In this document: positions 9,824 through 18,584 of the stretch, piece by piece
Layout: every line of letters begins with the position of its first letter
How positions within the stretch are numbered: the stretch's first letter is position 1
NCBI RefSeq assembly: GCF_016612535.1
Contig: NZ_JAENXS010000004.1
Coordinates: forward strand, 124,001 to 188,000
DNA: 64,000 nt
Reading direction: 5' to 3'
From: Bradyrhizobium diazoefficiens
Lineage (GTDB): Bacteria; Pseudomonadota; Alphaproteobacteria; Rhizobiales; Xanthobacteraceae
Made by a program: the position numbers and the translations under genes
Notes under the pieces: model-generated
The model's database searches: none
Told to the model about the DNA's origin: nothing
Seen by the model: the letters and a program-made list of their open reading frames with translations, nothing else

Positions 9824-10642
9824 ATGAATGATCCATCAGCTGGTCCGAATGGAGAGTGCGAGCAGCTATATCGAATAGAGCGACCAGCTCCGAAGAAATC
9901 CCTCCCCGTCATTGCCAGCATACCACACAGCGGCACCTTCGTCCCGCTATCAATCGCCGATGCATTCACGCCACTTCATCTGAACTGGCTGAGAAACACT
10001 GACTGGCATCTCCCGCTGATCTACGATTTCCTGCCTGAATTGGGCGTTACGACTATTGCGGCTACACACAGTCGGTATGTCACCGATCTAAACCGAGATC
10101 CTGAAGGATTGTTATTTGGTTCCTTCAACGAGGCCGTGATTTCCGATTCGATGTTTGATGGAACGCCCATCTATCGGAAGCCTCCGGATGAACAGAGTCT
10201 TCGGCAACGGCTGGTGAAGTATCACTCACCTTACCATGAAGCGCTGTCCGAGCTTATTGACCGCATGCTGATAGTTTGTGAGCGGGTTCTGCTCCTTGAC
10301 TTGCACGCGTTCTTTGGACCGATCGCAGACGATGTCTGCATCGGTGACCTACGGAGCACGTCGTGTCGGCAAGAGACGGCCAGTTTGGCAAGCAATGCTT
10401 TCAAGCGACAACGCTTCCGGACGGTCTGCAACGAGCCGTTCTCGGGGGGCTACCTGATCCGGAGACACCACAACTCTTCGACGGAAGCGCTACAGATCGA
10501 ACTGCGCTACACCACGTATCTGGATTGCACGCACATAGACAAGCCGATCCGACCGCAAGTCGATCCGATGCGGCTTGCGAAGCTAAAGCCACGGCTTCGC
10601 GAGGTATTCCGAGAAATTGTCGAGGTTTGGCGCAATACGTAA
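9824..10642 (+). CDS. N-formylglutamate amidohydrolase family protein
   Basis: 272 residues from ATG 9824 (MNDPSAGPNGE); the frame is open to 9740 but an AAGGTG site precedes 9824. Family features are IASIPHSGTFVP near residue 30, the ATHSRYVTDLNRDPEG motif near 85 and LLLDLHAFF near 160, giving the His/Asp/Glu metal ligands of the carboxypeptidase-like FGase fold. The enzyme class hydrolyses N-formyl-L-glutamate in histidine breakdown, but no hut genes are nearby, so the true substrate is uncertain. It follows the serine hydrolase by 112 bases on the same strand and may be co-transcribed. Confidence 0.8.
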   Translation: MNDPSAGPNGECEQLYRIERPAPKKSLPVIASIPHSGTFVPLSIADAFTPLHLNWLRNTDWHLPLIYDFLPELGVTTIAATHSRYVTDLNRDPEGLLFGSFNEAVISDSMFDGTPIYRKPPDEQSLRQRLVKYHSPYHEALSELIDRMLIVCERVLLLDLHAFFGPIADDVCIGDLRSTSCRQETASLASNAFKRQRFRTVCNEPFSGGYLIRRHHNSSTEALQIELRYTTYLDCTHIDKPIRPQVDPMRLAKLKPRLREVFREIVEVWRNT

Positions 10643-10736
10643 TCGTGCGTCCTGAGAGACCGTCTTGGGAGATAATTTGTCTGAGTCGAGGAATGCCCTG
10701 TGTGAGACGGCTTAGCGCGATCGAAAATCAGCCCGA

Positions 10737-11615
10737 TCATTTCAGGACGGCGGCATCTGCTTCGGCGGCGTCGCGTTCCAACCAAAACCCTCCCGCTTGA
10801 AACCAGACCTTTTCGGCATCGTCAGAGCTGGGATCACCGACATGCAGTGCGCGAATCGGAACTTTGCCGGGCGGCAGGCCTTCGAGCACGACGTGCAGAC
10901 GTCTTCCCGCCTCGTCGTCCCGTCCGCCGATGCAAGGATAGACAGAAACGGCACCAATCGAAGAGGCCTCGAACCGGTCTCGACGCCGGATCACGCGAAG
11001 AACAAAGCCCCTCCAGCAAGGGTCGGTCAGCGGCATCAGAAGCCGGCCGCCTCCGACCAGGCGATCAAGCCAGAGGCGGGATGGGTGGGTGGATCCGGCG
11101 AATACGACGATGACGTCAAGTTCACCAACATCCACCGTCCGACCGTCGCCTGCGACGACATTGACCTGCGGCCAGTTCACGAGATTCGCTCGGGCCTGCG
11201 AAGCCAGCATTGGGTCGGTTTCAACTGCGGTCACGCGGCCAGCGGGTCCGACAATCTCAGCCAGCACGGCGGAATAATATCCGGTCCCGGCACCGACCTG
11301 GAGCACGCGTTCTCCGCGTGCGATGTCGAGATGCTCCAAGTTGCGGGCCCAGAAGCTTGGCATGCCATTGTTGAGATTGCGGCTCGCATCGATCGTCACG
11401 AGAACGTCATGGTAAAGCCAGCGCGGGTCGATATCTGGGGTCAGGAACGCGTCGCTGTACGGGTCCGAGATGATGCGCCACGGTCCGGAGCCGACGAATT
11501 GCTCACGCGGAACAGAGGCAAACGCCTCGATCAGCTGCGGGTTACGCAAGACCGGGACTTTGTATCGCAGGTCTTCGGCGTACCAGCGGCGCGCTGCTGC
11601 CAGCGTGTTGTCCAT
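10737..11615 (-). CDS. PCMT-like SAM-dependent methyltransferase
   Basis: 292 residues from ATG 11615, with GGGGAG upstream. The SAM-binding motif I is VLQVGAGTGYYSAVLAE near residue 105, followed by VTAVETDP (motif post I), as in protein-L-isoaspartate O-methyltransferases. The C-terminal third, rich in acidic and aromatic residues, is not part of the core family. It is convergent with the FGase-like gene and divergent from the sigma-like gene. The methyl acceptor cannot be inferred. Confidence 0.75.
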   Translation of the reverse strand: MDNTLAAARRWYAEDLRYKVPVLRNPQLIEAFASVPREQFVGSGPWRIISDPYSDAFLTPDIDPRWLYHDVLVTIDASRNLNNGMPSFWARNLEHLDIARGERVLQVGAGTGYYSAVLAEIVGPAGRVTAVETDPMLASQARANLVNWPQVNVVAGDGRTVDVGELDVIVVFAGSTHPSRLWLDRLVGGGRLLMPLTDPCWRGFVLRVIRRRDRFEASSIGAVSVYPCIGGRDDEAGRRLHVVLEGLPPGKVPIRALHVGDPSSDDAEKVWFQAGGFWLERDAAEADAAVLK

Positions 11616-11731
11616 GAAGGCTCCCCTGTTGCGATACAGACGATGCGCCTGAAGTCCGCCCACGCGGACACGTCAATAGTTTTTCAACCGCTGTCCGCGC
11701 TGCGCCAGGAGAAGCGCATAATGGTGTGACC

Positions 11732-12316
11732 ATGGAACGATTGACGATAGCTTACAGGGCTGATGACGCAGTTGGCCGCGCGGCCGACGTTGCAGCCGCC
11801 ATCGATGCACTGTCCAATCTCGAGCTCGTGCGGCTCAAAGCTCTGGCGCGGTTGTGGAGCCGCGATCTGCCGGGAGGGCTGGGCTGGAGCGATATCCTCC
11901 ACGAGGCGATTGCACGTGTCCTCGATGGCTCGCGTTCCTGGCCGCCCGACGTCCCCATCCTGGCGTTCCTATCCGGTGTGATGCGCAGCATCTGCAACGA
12001 CCATTGGCGGCGTGCGCGGCTCGAGCAACGGCTGCTTGTGAGCCGCGATGATCCGGACCAGCGAAGCTGGCCCAGCGAGGAGGCCGATGAAGTGCCCGAT
12101 CCGGAGCGGGTCCTGGCCGCCGCGCAGACGTTGGCCAACGTCTATCGGCTGTTCGAAGACGATCCGCTGGCGCTGAAGATCATTGCGGGCATGGCCGACG
12201 GTCTGGCGGCCAGAGAGATCTGCAAAGTCAACGGCATATCCGAGCTCGACTACGACACGACGCGACGGCGGATGCGACGGGCTCTGCTGCGCGAGCAACG
12301 GATCTGGAGCAAGTGA
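11732..12316 (+). CDS. ECF-like RNA polymerase sigma factor
   Basis: About 194 residues from ATG 11732; a GTG at 11726 is also possible. Region 2-like sequence (LARLWSRDLPGGLGWSDILHE then LSGVMRSICNDHWRR) is followed by an acidic linker and a C-terminal helix-turn-helix-like half (GLAAREICKVNGISELDYDT, then a basic RRRMRRALLREQR tail). It resembles a divergent sigma-70/ECF protein found in rhizobial mobile elements. It overlaps the next gene by one base (TGATG), so the pair is an operon; the partner could be a regulator, but that is inference. Confidence 0.65.
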   Translation: MERLTIAYRADDAVGRAADVAAAIDALSNLELVRLKALARLWSRDLPGGLGWSDILHEAIARVLDGSRSWPPDVPILAFLSGVMRSICNDHWRRARLEQRLLVSRDDPDQRSWPSEEADEVPDPERVLAAAQTLANVYRLFEDDPLALKIIAGMADGLAAREICKVNGISELDYDTTRRRMRRALLREQRIWSK

Positions 12317-12606
12317 TGACACGCTGGCATCCAAGCCTCGATCTGGCCCGCCTGCTCGAAGCACTGAGCGAGGAAATCCTCGCTGCGACCGATGAGGAGG
12401 TCCAGGAGACATCCGGCCTGCAAGGATGGACAACCGCCAACACGGCCCTCGAAGTCAGAAGCCTGATCAGGATCGCGCGCGCGGATGTAGAGGACAATCT
12501 TGAGCAAGATGTTGATCAGAACTTGAGCGACGAGCTGGGCGAATCCGGAGCAGGGTTGCGCCCGAAGCGGCGCCGCCGGTGCTGGTCGCACAATCAGCGG
12601 CATTGA
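12316..12606 (+). CDS. Hypothetical protein paired with the sigma-like gene
   Basis: 96 residues from ATG 12316, which overlaps the sigma stop by one base. The N-terminal half is predicted helical and acidic (LARLLEALSEEILAATDEEV); the C-terminus is basic (PKRRRRCW). There is no membrane segment or known domain. The tight coupling suggests joint function with the sigma-like protein, possibly as a partner or inhibitor. Confidence 0.55.
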   Translation: MTRWHPSLDLARLLEALSEEILAATDEEVQETSGLQGWTTANTALEVRSLIRIARADVEDNLEQDVDQNLSDELGESGAGLRPKRRRRCWSHNQRH

Positions 12607-12789
12607 GCGCGAGTACGGAGGACGTCAAGTGCGGCCGACCTTGAGCGGCGAGGCGTTTTTTCACCCGTGTTGGCGCCTTAGGGCTGTGGCTACAAGATCA
12701 ATTCCGCGAGTGTGGATTTCTCGAGCCGGCCGAAGCAGACCGAATTCGAGAATGACATCCCTGTCCCATGCGGACGGCCCAACATCCGG

Positions 12790-13191
12790 CTACGCATCGG
12801 GGAAGTTGGTGCGTAAATAGTCAGTTGCTGCTTCCGCCGTAGGGAACGTCGCCAGTTGCTGCGGCGCCTCATCTGGCCGCTGCGCCTGCCGGACCACCAA
12901 GACCTGATCGGCATCGAAGCAAACGCAGGGGCGCTCCCGGAACTTGAGCCACTCCGCCTGCTTCGCCTCGGCCAATGCGCATGCCGCATCGTAATCGTCC
13001 GCGACGCCCAAATGAGTCGAGCGGTCCCACGCGCCCCCATTCAGGCACCGCACCTCGATGCGGCCATCCGCCAACGTGACACCATAAGGACGATCCCACC
13101 ATTGATCGAGCTGCGCCTGGCTTCGCGCGTCGTTCGGCGTCTCGTTGAAAGCCCTCGGCAGTTTAGGGTCGAGCGGAATTCGGTTAGGCAT
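12790..13191 (-). CDS. Hypothetical protein, 133 aa
   Basis: Starts at ATG 13191 (MPNRIPLDPKLP), with GGAG six bases upstream; an ATG two codons earlier is too close to that site. The protein is soluble with several Trp residues (LDQWWDRPYGVTLADGRIEVRCLNGGAWDRS) and a C-terminal helix. It resembles conserved hypothetical proteins on rhizobial elements. No function can be assigned. Confidence 0.6.
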   Translation of the reverse strand: MPNRIPLDPKLPRAFNETPNDARSQAQLDQWWDRPYGVTLADGRIEVRCLNGGAWDRSTHLGVADDYDAACALAEAKQAEWLKFRERPCVCFDADQVLVVRQAQRPDEAPQQLATFPTAEAATDYLRTNFPDA

Positions 13192-13515
13192 TGTCATCTC
13201 CTGATCAGGCCGAAATTGCCAGAACGCGAGCTAAATTGGGAGAGCTAGATTTGGGGCTACGCCGGTGATCATGTCACTCACGGTCCGCGCCCGCCGCCTG
13301 GCTCTTTTCGACCGCGCCGTGACCCTTAGCGGGATCTATCATCGTTCCAGGCGAGATCACAGACCTGTGAGATACCGTCGTCTGAACCTCAGGGAAGCCA
13401 CCCTGGGGATTGGTGAGGACTTCTCTCGCCGTCGAGCATGTTGGGGGCGATTGGCATATGTGGCGGTTATCGCGTCGCACCCCGACATCCTGACCGAGAC
13501 ATTCGCCGTCTTCGT

Positions 13516-13779
13516 ATGAAGAGCAGAATTGTGGACATCGATGCGCCGGAATTGAGCCCGCCGCGTTGTGAAGCGGAGCCAGCCAAGGGCGAAGATGCAA
13601 GATTCCTCCTGCAGAAACTCCTCAACCGGGGAGCGTTCTCGCTCGCCGGCAACGTGATGGACGAGGATCGATATGGCCGCAAGCTGGGACGGTAACCGCG
13701 CAACGGCCGCCCGATCAGGGAAGTGTTTTCCAAAGGACTGGCGCGACATCGCGGTGCGATTGATGCATTAAAAAAATGA
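13516..13779 (+). pseudogene. Thermonuclease (SNase-like) remnant with an in-frame stop
   Basis: The frame from ATG 13516 reads VDIDAPELSPPRC, then DEDRYGRKLGR, a TAA stop at 13693-13695, then NGRPIREVFSKGLARH in the same frame to a TGA at 13779. These are the staphylococcal-nuclease-family blocks IDAPE, DRYGR and GLAR. The N-terminal strand carrying the first catalytic Asp/Arg region is missing and a nonsense codon interrupts the C-terminal half, so it is not expected to be active. Confidence 0.7.
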
Positions 13780-13846
13780 ATCGAACTGCCTGTTCGATTC
13801 AAAGAAGTCATTGGACCTCGCGTCCGCAGGAAGCGAGAATCCGTGC

Positions 13847-14104
13847 ATGCCGAAACTCAAGCCAGGGCCGCTTCACCTTCGCCGCATCGACGCCACCCGC
13901 AACATGCGGCGGTTCTACTTGCTTTCGATCCAGCCGACCCTGTTCGGCGGGGTCTCGCTAATCCGCAACTGGGGCCGGATTGGCACGAGCGGGCAGGTCA
14001 TGATGCGAACCTTCGAGGACAGCGCGGAAGCGGGCGAGGCGTTCGAACGGCTGGAGCGCGCCAAGCGCAGGCGCGGATACGCCTCTGCTGAGGAGAAGGT
14101 CTGA
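13847..14104 (+). CDS. WGR domain protein
   Basis: 85 residues from ATG 13847 (MPKLKPGPLHLRRID). It is essentially one WGR domain: NMRRFYLLSIQPTLFGG, then NWGRIG (the Trp-Gly-Arg signature), then a C-terminal helix. WGR domains bind nucleic acid ends, as in PARP proteins. Small stand-alone WGR proteins are common on rhizobial plasmids and ICEs; their role is not established. Confidence 0.85.
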   Translation: MPKLKPGPLHLRRIDATRNMRRFYLLSIQPTLFGGVSLIRNWGRIGTSGQVMMRTFEDSAEAGEAFERLERAKRRRGYASAEEKV

Positions 14105-14216
14105 GGTTTTGTCAGTTTTCCGGGGATTACGGCTCCCGCTTCCGATGTCTGCTCTGTTCGTCCGGCGGTCTTGGTGTCAGACGGAAGAAAATCGAAGCAA
14201 GATGGAGCCTGTTCCC

Positions 14217-14495
14217 ATGACCACCGCCAATGAGATTGCCGAGAAGATTGCCGCCGAGAACAGCCTGACAAAGACACAGGCGAAAGCAATCGTCGACGGC
14301 GTGTTCAAGGCCATCGCCGATGCAGCCGCGAGCGGGTCCGAGACAAGTATCGCTGGCTTCGGCAAGTTCAAGGTCAAGGACACGCCTGCCCGTGAGGGCC
14401 GCAATCCGTCGACCGGCGCAACGATCGCGATCGCAGCTTCCAAGAAGCTCACCTTCACGTCAGCCAAAGCCATCAAGGACGTCCTCAACGGATGA
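14217..14495 (+). CDS. HU family DNA-binding protein
   Basis: 92 residues from ATG 14217 ([12 protein letters not shown]); another ATG at 14202 is in frame. The fold is complete: N-terminal helices, the [20 protein letters not shown] segment with the DNA-intercalating Pro, and a C-terminal helix ([12 protein letters not shown]). Such histone-like proteins bend DNA and assist recombination, replication and transfer. It is probably an element-specific copy. Confidence 0.93.
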   Translation: MTTANEIAEKIAAENSLTKTQAKAIVDGVFKAIADAAASGSETSIAGFGKFKVKDTPAREGRNPSTGATIAIAASKKLTFTSAKAIKDVLNG

Positions 14496-14532
14496 GCGGA
14501 GCTGTTGCACGCCGTGCGGTAAGTCGCTCGAC

Positions 14533-14552
14533 GAGGGGGCTTACGCCCCCTC
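14533..14552. terminator. Possible shared hairpin between convergent genes
   Basis: GAGGGGGC (14533-14540) and GCCCCCTC (14545-14552) form an 8-bp stem with a TTAC loop. It sits between the HU gene and the convergent small gene and overlaps the latter's stop. There is no strong T-tract, so termination is only likely. Confidence 0.4.
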
Positions 14553-14687
14553 CTCCTTCGGCGCGAGTGCTTCGTTCCGCTGGCGGATGAGGTCGGCCAG
14601 TTCGGCTTCGAGCGCCTTGCGCTCCGCGGGCGTGAACAGGCATTCCCGCAGCTCGGCGCGCAATTCCTCGATGGTGTCGACGGTCAT
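14541..14687 (-). CDS. Small hypothetical protein, 48 aa
   Basis: Begins ATG 14687 ([20 protein letters not shown]) and ends at TAA 14541. It is entirely helical and charged, with the core [29 protein letters not shown] precedes the start. Short proteins of this type accompany DUF736 genes on rhizobial elements. It lies downstream of the DUF736 gene on the same strand, separated by a terminator. No function is known. Confidence 0.6.
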   Translation of the reverse strand: MTVDTIEELRAELRECLFTPAERKALEAELADLIRQRNEALAPKEEGA

Positions 14688-14702
14688 GAGGGCGTCTCCA
14701 AT

Positions 14703-14736
14703 TGAAAGGAAGAAGGCCCCGCCTCGCGGCGGAGCC
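14703..14736 (-). terminator. Rho-independent terminator after the DUF736 gene
   Basis: On the minus strand GGCTCCGCC, loop GCGA and GGCGGGGCC (14715-14736) pair with one mismatch and are followed by TTCTTCCTTTC. This fits an intrinsic terminator for the DUF736 transcript. Confidence 0.65.
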
Positions 14737-14750
14737 CTCTGGCTGTGGCC

Positions 14751-15062
14751 TCAGTCCCGGTTCGGCCGGGACCAGATCAGCTGCAGGCCTTCCTCGCCTT
14801 CGACCTGGATCAAGGTGGCGTAGATCGGAGCGGGGAAGCTCGGGTCGTCCAGCTTGACCGAGAGGTAGTCGCGGCCCTCGTTGGAGACCTTCTGCCAGGC
14901 GGCGCCCAGTTCGACGCTCGCCCCCGCGAAGATGCGGAAGTGCGGGCCCTTCTCGGAGGGGTTCTCGACGCGGACCAGCTTGGCCTTGACGTTGAGGTTC
15001 AAAGTTTTGATGACGCCGGAGAAGCCGTTGCCCGTGGAGGTAAATGTGCCGATGGTAGCCAT
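14751..15062 (-). CDS. DUF736 family protein
   Basis: 103 residues starting [21 protein letters not shown], the family's typical opening, followed by [20 protein letters not shown] and a C-terminal [21 protein letters not shown]736 proteins are small, single-domain and almost diagnostic of alphaproteobacterial conjugative elements; their biochemical role is unknown. An AAGGGAATGAG ribosome-binding region precedes the ATG. It is transcribed toward HU. Confidence 0.93.
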   Translation of the reverse strand: MATIGTFTSTGNGFSGVIKTLNLNVKAKLVRVENPSEKGPHFRIFAGASVELGAAWQKVSNEGRDYLSVKLDDPSFPAPIYATLIQVEGEEGLQLIWSRPNRD

Positions 15063-15812
15063 TGTCTCATTCCCTTGGTTTTCTCGGGCCGCGCCTATCG
15101 CGACCTCGATGGCGGTCGTGAGACCGGAGGCGATCGACCTGCACCCGAAGGGCCGAAACAACGTGGAGGGCGGCCGGCAGCGACTTTCTTGAACCGCGAG
15201 GAATGGCGCGCAGCGCCAGGGGAAGAAAGTCGAGGACGGACGTTGCGGGGACAAGATCGAGAGCCCGCGTAGCGGGATCGGCCTTCGGTCAGACCAGCCT
15301 CTATCGAGGACGCAGATGGGTGTGCCCGTCGCGAAAGCACGTGGAATGAAGACAGGCGCCGCTGGCCATTCGGATCTCGAGGCAACGAGCACAGGCAACG
15401 AGACGCGGTTTTCCTCAACCAGGCACTTTGGCGCCGCGCATCCCCTCGCGAGGGATCGCCGCTGTCAGCATTCTCGGCGCGTCTATCGAGGTCGCTGCGG
15501 CAAGATCGCCAACGAGCCTGCCGACGTGCTTGTCCTGCGGATGAACCTCACCGCACCATTCGATGCCGCCGATCAATTGCGGAGGCGCCATCCTCGGTGA
15601 TCTGCCATAACGCAATGGCGAACGGCATCCGCGAGAATCGGCCGCGAGGCGGGGCCTCCTTTCAATTCGACTTAGCTTGCGACCTACAAAGACGCCAGGC
15701 GCAACGAGCGCGACGAGCATGGTGGAATGCGCGACCGCGCGAGGGGACATCGCGCACCGGGCGTTTGGGGAGGGCATGACGCCCACCCCTCGCGCGCGCG
15801 GAGCATGAGACA
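15063..15812. other. Long G+C-rich leader of the DUF736 gene
   Basis: About 750 bases without a credible gene. Immediately upstream of DUF736 is a G+C-rich leader with a segment (15141-15173) repeated upstream of the ArdC gene. The minus-strand frame at 15415-15813 has low-complexity Arg/Pro composition and no recognised domain, so I do not call it. Confidence 0.5.
15141..15173. repeat. Leader repeat, copy 1 (upstream of DUF736)
   Basis: Reads GCACCCGAAGGGCCGAAAC, then AACGTGGAGGGCGG. The same block, with a few differences, occurs at 16817-16848 in the leader of the ArdC gene, in the same orientation relative to its gene. It is probably a shared regulatory or duplicated leader segment. Confidence 0.55.
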
Positions 15813-16739
15813 TCAGGCCGCTTCCCGCTCGCTTTCGGCTCGTGGCTGAAGGCTATGGAGATACGCAACCGCGCGCTGCGCATGGGCCGCAGCGGAGAAG
15901 ATTGCACGCCTATCGTTGCAAAGAACGGTTAGCCAGCTTGCCACATAAGCCGCGTGGTCGGACCTAGGCTCGAGTTCAGGGACGATGCCAAGATCGGCGC
16001 AAACGAGCGCCGCCCCAATTTCGGCGACAAGTTCTTCCCGCGCCGTCTCGCTGCGATCTTTCGCGTAGCGGCTGAGATCGCGGCCGACGCGACGGGAATC
16101 CGCCGTCCAATGAATGTGCTCGTGGCTCAGCACCGCCACGTATGACGCGGCATCACGGAAGCTCTCAAATTTCGGCATCTGGATATGATCGCTCGACGGC
16201 GAATAGAACGCTCGCGAACCGCCATGCCGGATTACGGAGCCGGTGTTGGCGAAGAAACGATCGGCGTGCTCGATCCGCTCGACGGGATCGAGGATCGGCG
16301 CCGGCCGGTTATAAAAGTGTTCCGGCAGACCATTGATCTGTTCGACGTTGAACACGCTGTAGGCCTTGAGAAACGGGATGTCCCGTTCGATCTCACTGCC
16401 GTGTTCGTCCGTCTCTGTCTTGGTAAACCGGCTGGCATAGATGACCGTCGAACCCGACTCACCTTTGCGGACATGGGCTCCGAGCTCGATCGACTGCCTG
16501 AAGGTCATCCAGATCGGCGAGGTGAACCCGCGCGCCAACCCTTCTGACCACAACAGCAGCACATTCATCCCCGTATAAGGCTCGCCATTGTGGCGCAGCG
16601 GTCGGGTGATCCGGCCGGTCGCATTACCGGCGCTCCAGGGCTGCACCCAAGGCCGCACGCCATTCTCCAGGTCGGCGACGATGCGATCGGTGATCCGCGC
16701 GTACACGTCAGTGCGGCTTTGTTCTTTCTTCCTGCTCAT
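15813..16739 (-). CDS. ArdC-like antirestriction protein
   Basis: 308 residues. The N-terminal half is the ArdC/DUF1738 ssDNA-binding domain (TDVYARITDRIVADLENGVRPWVQPW, split here by its Trp residues; GEPYTGMNVLLLW; HVRKGESGSTVIY). The C-terminal half is a zincin-like metallopeptidase with HEHIH near residue 207 as the HExxH zinc site and an acidic E-x-x-E-x-x-A helix (REELVAEIGAAL). Such proteins protect incoming DNA from host restriction during conjugation, which fits its place in the element core. Confidence 0.9.
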   Translation of the reverse strand: MSRKKEQSRTDVYARITDRIVADLENGVRPWVQPWSAGNATGRITRPLRHNGEPYTGMNVLLLWSEGLARGFTSPIWMTFRQSIELGAHVRKGESGSTVIYASRFTKTETDEHGSEIERDIPFLKAYSVFNVEQINGLPEHFYNRPAPILDPVERIEHADRFFANTGSVIRHGGSRAFYSPSSDHIQMPKFESFRDAASYVAVLSHEHIHWTADSRRVGRDLSRYAKDRSETAREELVAEIGAALVCADLGIVPELEPRSDHAAYVASWLTVLCNDRRAIFSAAAHAQRAVAYLHSLQPRAESEREAA

Positions 16740-17025
16740 TTTCTGAACCTCCGTTGGAGGCCGCGCTCATCGCGGCCCGTCACGGGGTCCGAAGCCGGGG
16801 AATTCAGGGGGCCGGCGCACCCATAGGCCGAAACGAAGTGGAGGGCGGCGGAGCCGCTGCGCCGACCACCGGCCCCGGCAAGACCGACAGCGGGACGGGA
16901 TGCGATCGGCATCCCTCACCTTCCCTCACCGCCCCTTTCGCCCCCTGCCTTCTTCCTGGCATCGTGATCCGGAAGTTCGACATTGCGGACAGATTTCCGC
17001 CGAGGTGAGGCGGGCGAGCCGCCAT
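16740..17025. other. G+C-rich leader of the ardC gene
   Basis: About 290 bases upstream of the ArdC start with no credible gene, containing the second leader repeat (16817-16848). It probably holds the ardC promoter. Confidence 0.45.
16817..16848. repeat. Leader repeat, copy 2 (upstream of ardC)
   Basis: Reads GCACCCATAGGCCGAAAC, then GAAGTGGAGGGCGG, and aligns with 15141-15173 with few mismatches and a one-base gap. Both copies lie 80-110 bases upstream of the gene they precede. Confidence 0.55.
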
Positions 17026-17157
17026 GCTCCGCCCGTGACCGACACGATGCTCGCCGCGACCGCGATCGAGCACGATCTCTACCTGGTCACACGCAACGTG
17101 AAGGATACGAACTCGCCTGGCGCGATGGTGTTCGATCCGTGGAACGACGATGCATAG
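17026..17157 (+). pseudogene. VapC-like PIN-domain toxin, C-terminal remnant
   Basis: The frame ends with VTDTMLAATAIEHDLYLVTR, then NVKDTNSPGAMVFDPW. This is the C-terminal third of a PIN-domain ribonuclease: the TDxxIAATA helix with an active-site Asp, the LVTRN strand, and the xxDPW end seen in FitB/VapC proteins. The N-terminal two thirds and any antitoxin gene are absent, so this is debris of a toxin-antitoxin locus. Confidence 0.7.
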
Positions 17158-17591
17158 ATGTTTCCCTTGAGTCCGCGTGCTGCGCGGCACCCATAGCGAC
17201 ATGACAGATGAAGAGCATCGAACTCTACGCGACCAAAGGTCGTGCCACCGGTCAAAGAAATGGTGGCGGAGGCAAAAGCGCCCGTGTGAGCTTGCGAGCC
17301 GTGCCACGACCGAGGCCGGTTTGATCTGAGCTCCCTCGCACATATTTCGTGCTGTGCATGGCGCGCTAGCGGACCTGAACGGCCCCGCCGGGCGTTCAGG
17401 TGTCGTCGAAGCGGCCGGGCGTTCCGCATCTGCCGAATCGCAGTGAGGGTTAGCTTGCTTCTGCAGCCGCGGAGCTGGTTCTTTTGAAAGGCAGAACGAG
17501 CCGTCCTGCACGTCAACCCGCTACCTCAGACGGGCAGAATTCTTCGGACATATTTCTTCCCACAGATTGACGTCGATGAGGACGCAAGCGG
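17158..17591. other. Intergenic stretch, nothing recognised
   Basis: About 430 bases between the toxin remnant and the convergent exporter gene. Open frames here have Arg/Pro-rich compositions and no domain match I recognise. Confidence 0.4.
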
Positions 17592-18452
17592 TCAGGCGAA
17601 GCGCTTGGCGCCGGCCACGCACAGTACGACGACGATCGTGGATGCCATCATGGTCCAGGTGATCGGTTCATGAAGGAACACGGCCGCCAGTGTCAGCCCG
17701 AAGAAAGGCTGAAGGAGCTGTAACTGGCCCACACCGGCGATGCCGCCGAGAGCAAGACCGCGATACCAGAAGACGAACCCAACCAGCATACTGAAGATCG
17801 AGACATAGGCGAGGCCGATCCAGGCGGAAGCGCCAACGCCGTCCCAGTTCTGCGGCAGAGTGAAGAGGGCAATCGCGGCCATCAGCGGAAGCGACAGCAA
17901 TAACGCCCAGGAGATGACCTGCCAGCCGCCGAGCCGGCGCGAAAGCGTCGCGCCTTCGGCATAGCCGAGCCCGCAGAGCAGAATGGCGGCGATCATCAAA
18001 AAATCGCCGACGAGCGATCCGCCGTCACTTCGCGAAAGCGCAAAGCCGGCGACCGTCGCCGCTCCAACGATCGAGAACAGCCAAAAAGCCGGTTGCGGTT
18101 GCTCCCCGCCACGCAGGACGCCGAAGATGGCTGTCGCGAGCGGCAGCAGGCCGATGAAGACGATCGAGTGCGCCGCCGTGACGTGTTGAAGCGCGAGCCC
18201 CGTCAGCAGCGGAAAGCCGATCACCACGCCGAGCGCCACGATGGCTAACGAGAATGCATCCCTGCGTCCGGGGCGCGCCTGCCGAAACGCGAACAGGAAG
18301 ACCGCGCCCAGCAAAGCGGCGATCGCCGCGCGCGCGGAGGTAAGGAACAGCGGCGAAAAATCCAGGACGGCGACGCGCGTTGCTGGCAGCGATCCGCTGA
18401 AGATGATCACGCCCATGAGACCGTTGCCCCATCCCGCAGTTGTTCGTTCCAT
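17592..18452 (-). CDS. EamA/DMT family exporter
   Basis: 286 residues from ATG 18452, with a GGGAGG site. Ten hydrophobic helices form two EamA repeats (residues about 5-130 and 145-280), as in RhaT/YdcZ-type drug/metabolite transporters. It is divergent from a MocR-type regulator with a shared operator region, an arrangement common when the regulator senses the exported or degraded amino compound. The substrate is unknown. Confidence 0.88.
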   Translation of the reverse strand: MERTTAGWGNGLMGVIIFSGSLPATRVAVLDFSPLFLTSARAAIAALLGAVFLFAFRQARPGRRDAFSLAIVALGVVIGFPLLTGLALQHVTAAHSIVFIGLLPLATAIFGVLRGGEQPQPAFWLFSIVGAATVAGFALSRSDGGSLVGDFLMIAAILLCGLGYAEGATLSRRLGGWQVISWALLLSLPLMAAIALFTLPQNWDGVGASAWIGLAYVSIFSMLVGFVFWYRGLALGGIAGVGQLQLLQPFFGLTLAAVFLHEPITWTMMASTIVVVLCVAGAKRFA

Positions 18453-18535
18453 CGAATCCTCCCTTTGCTCGACCCTTGCAATAACGGTCGGAAGTTGGCG
18501 CGAACAGGAACAGTGTGGTACAATTTTGCCAATCT

Positions 18536-18572
18536 GTATGGATAACATTACCCATACGGTGGTGATCCATAC
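18536..18572. promoter_or_regulatory. Putative MocR operator with three CCATAC half-sites
   Basis: Between the divergent exporter and regulator lie GTATGGAT (18536-18543), CCATAC (18552-18557) and ATCCATAC (18565-18572): one inverted and two direct copies of CCATAC. MocR/PdxR regulators typically bind direct repeats overlapping divergent promoters, so this is the likely operator for both genes. Confidence 0.6.
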
Positions 18573-18584
18573 AGTTGGCCGGGC

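Noticed and set aside
15415..15813. Minus-strand frame of 132 codons between DUF736 and ardC
   Set aside because: Low-complexity Arg/Pro/Ala composition, no ribosome-binding site of note and no family; treated as leader DNA.
16804..17511. Minus-strand frame of 235 codons upstream of ardC
   Set aside because: Covers the leader repeat and the VapC-like remnant on the other strand; composition is not protein-like.
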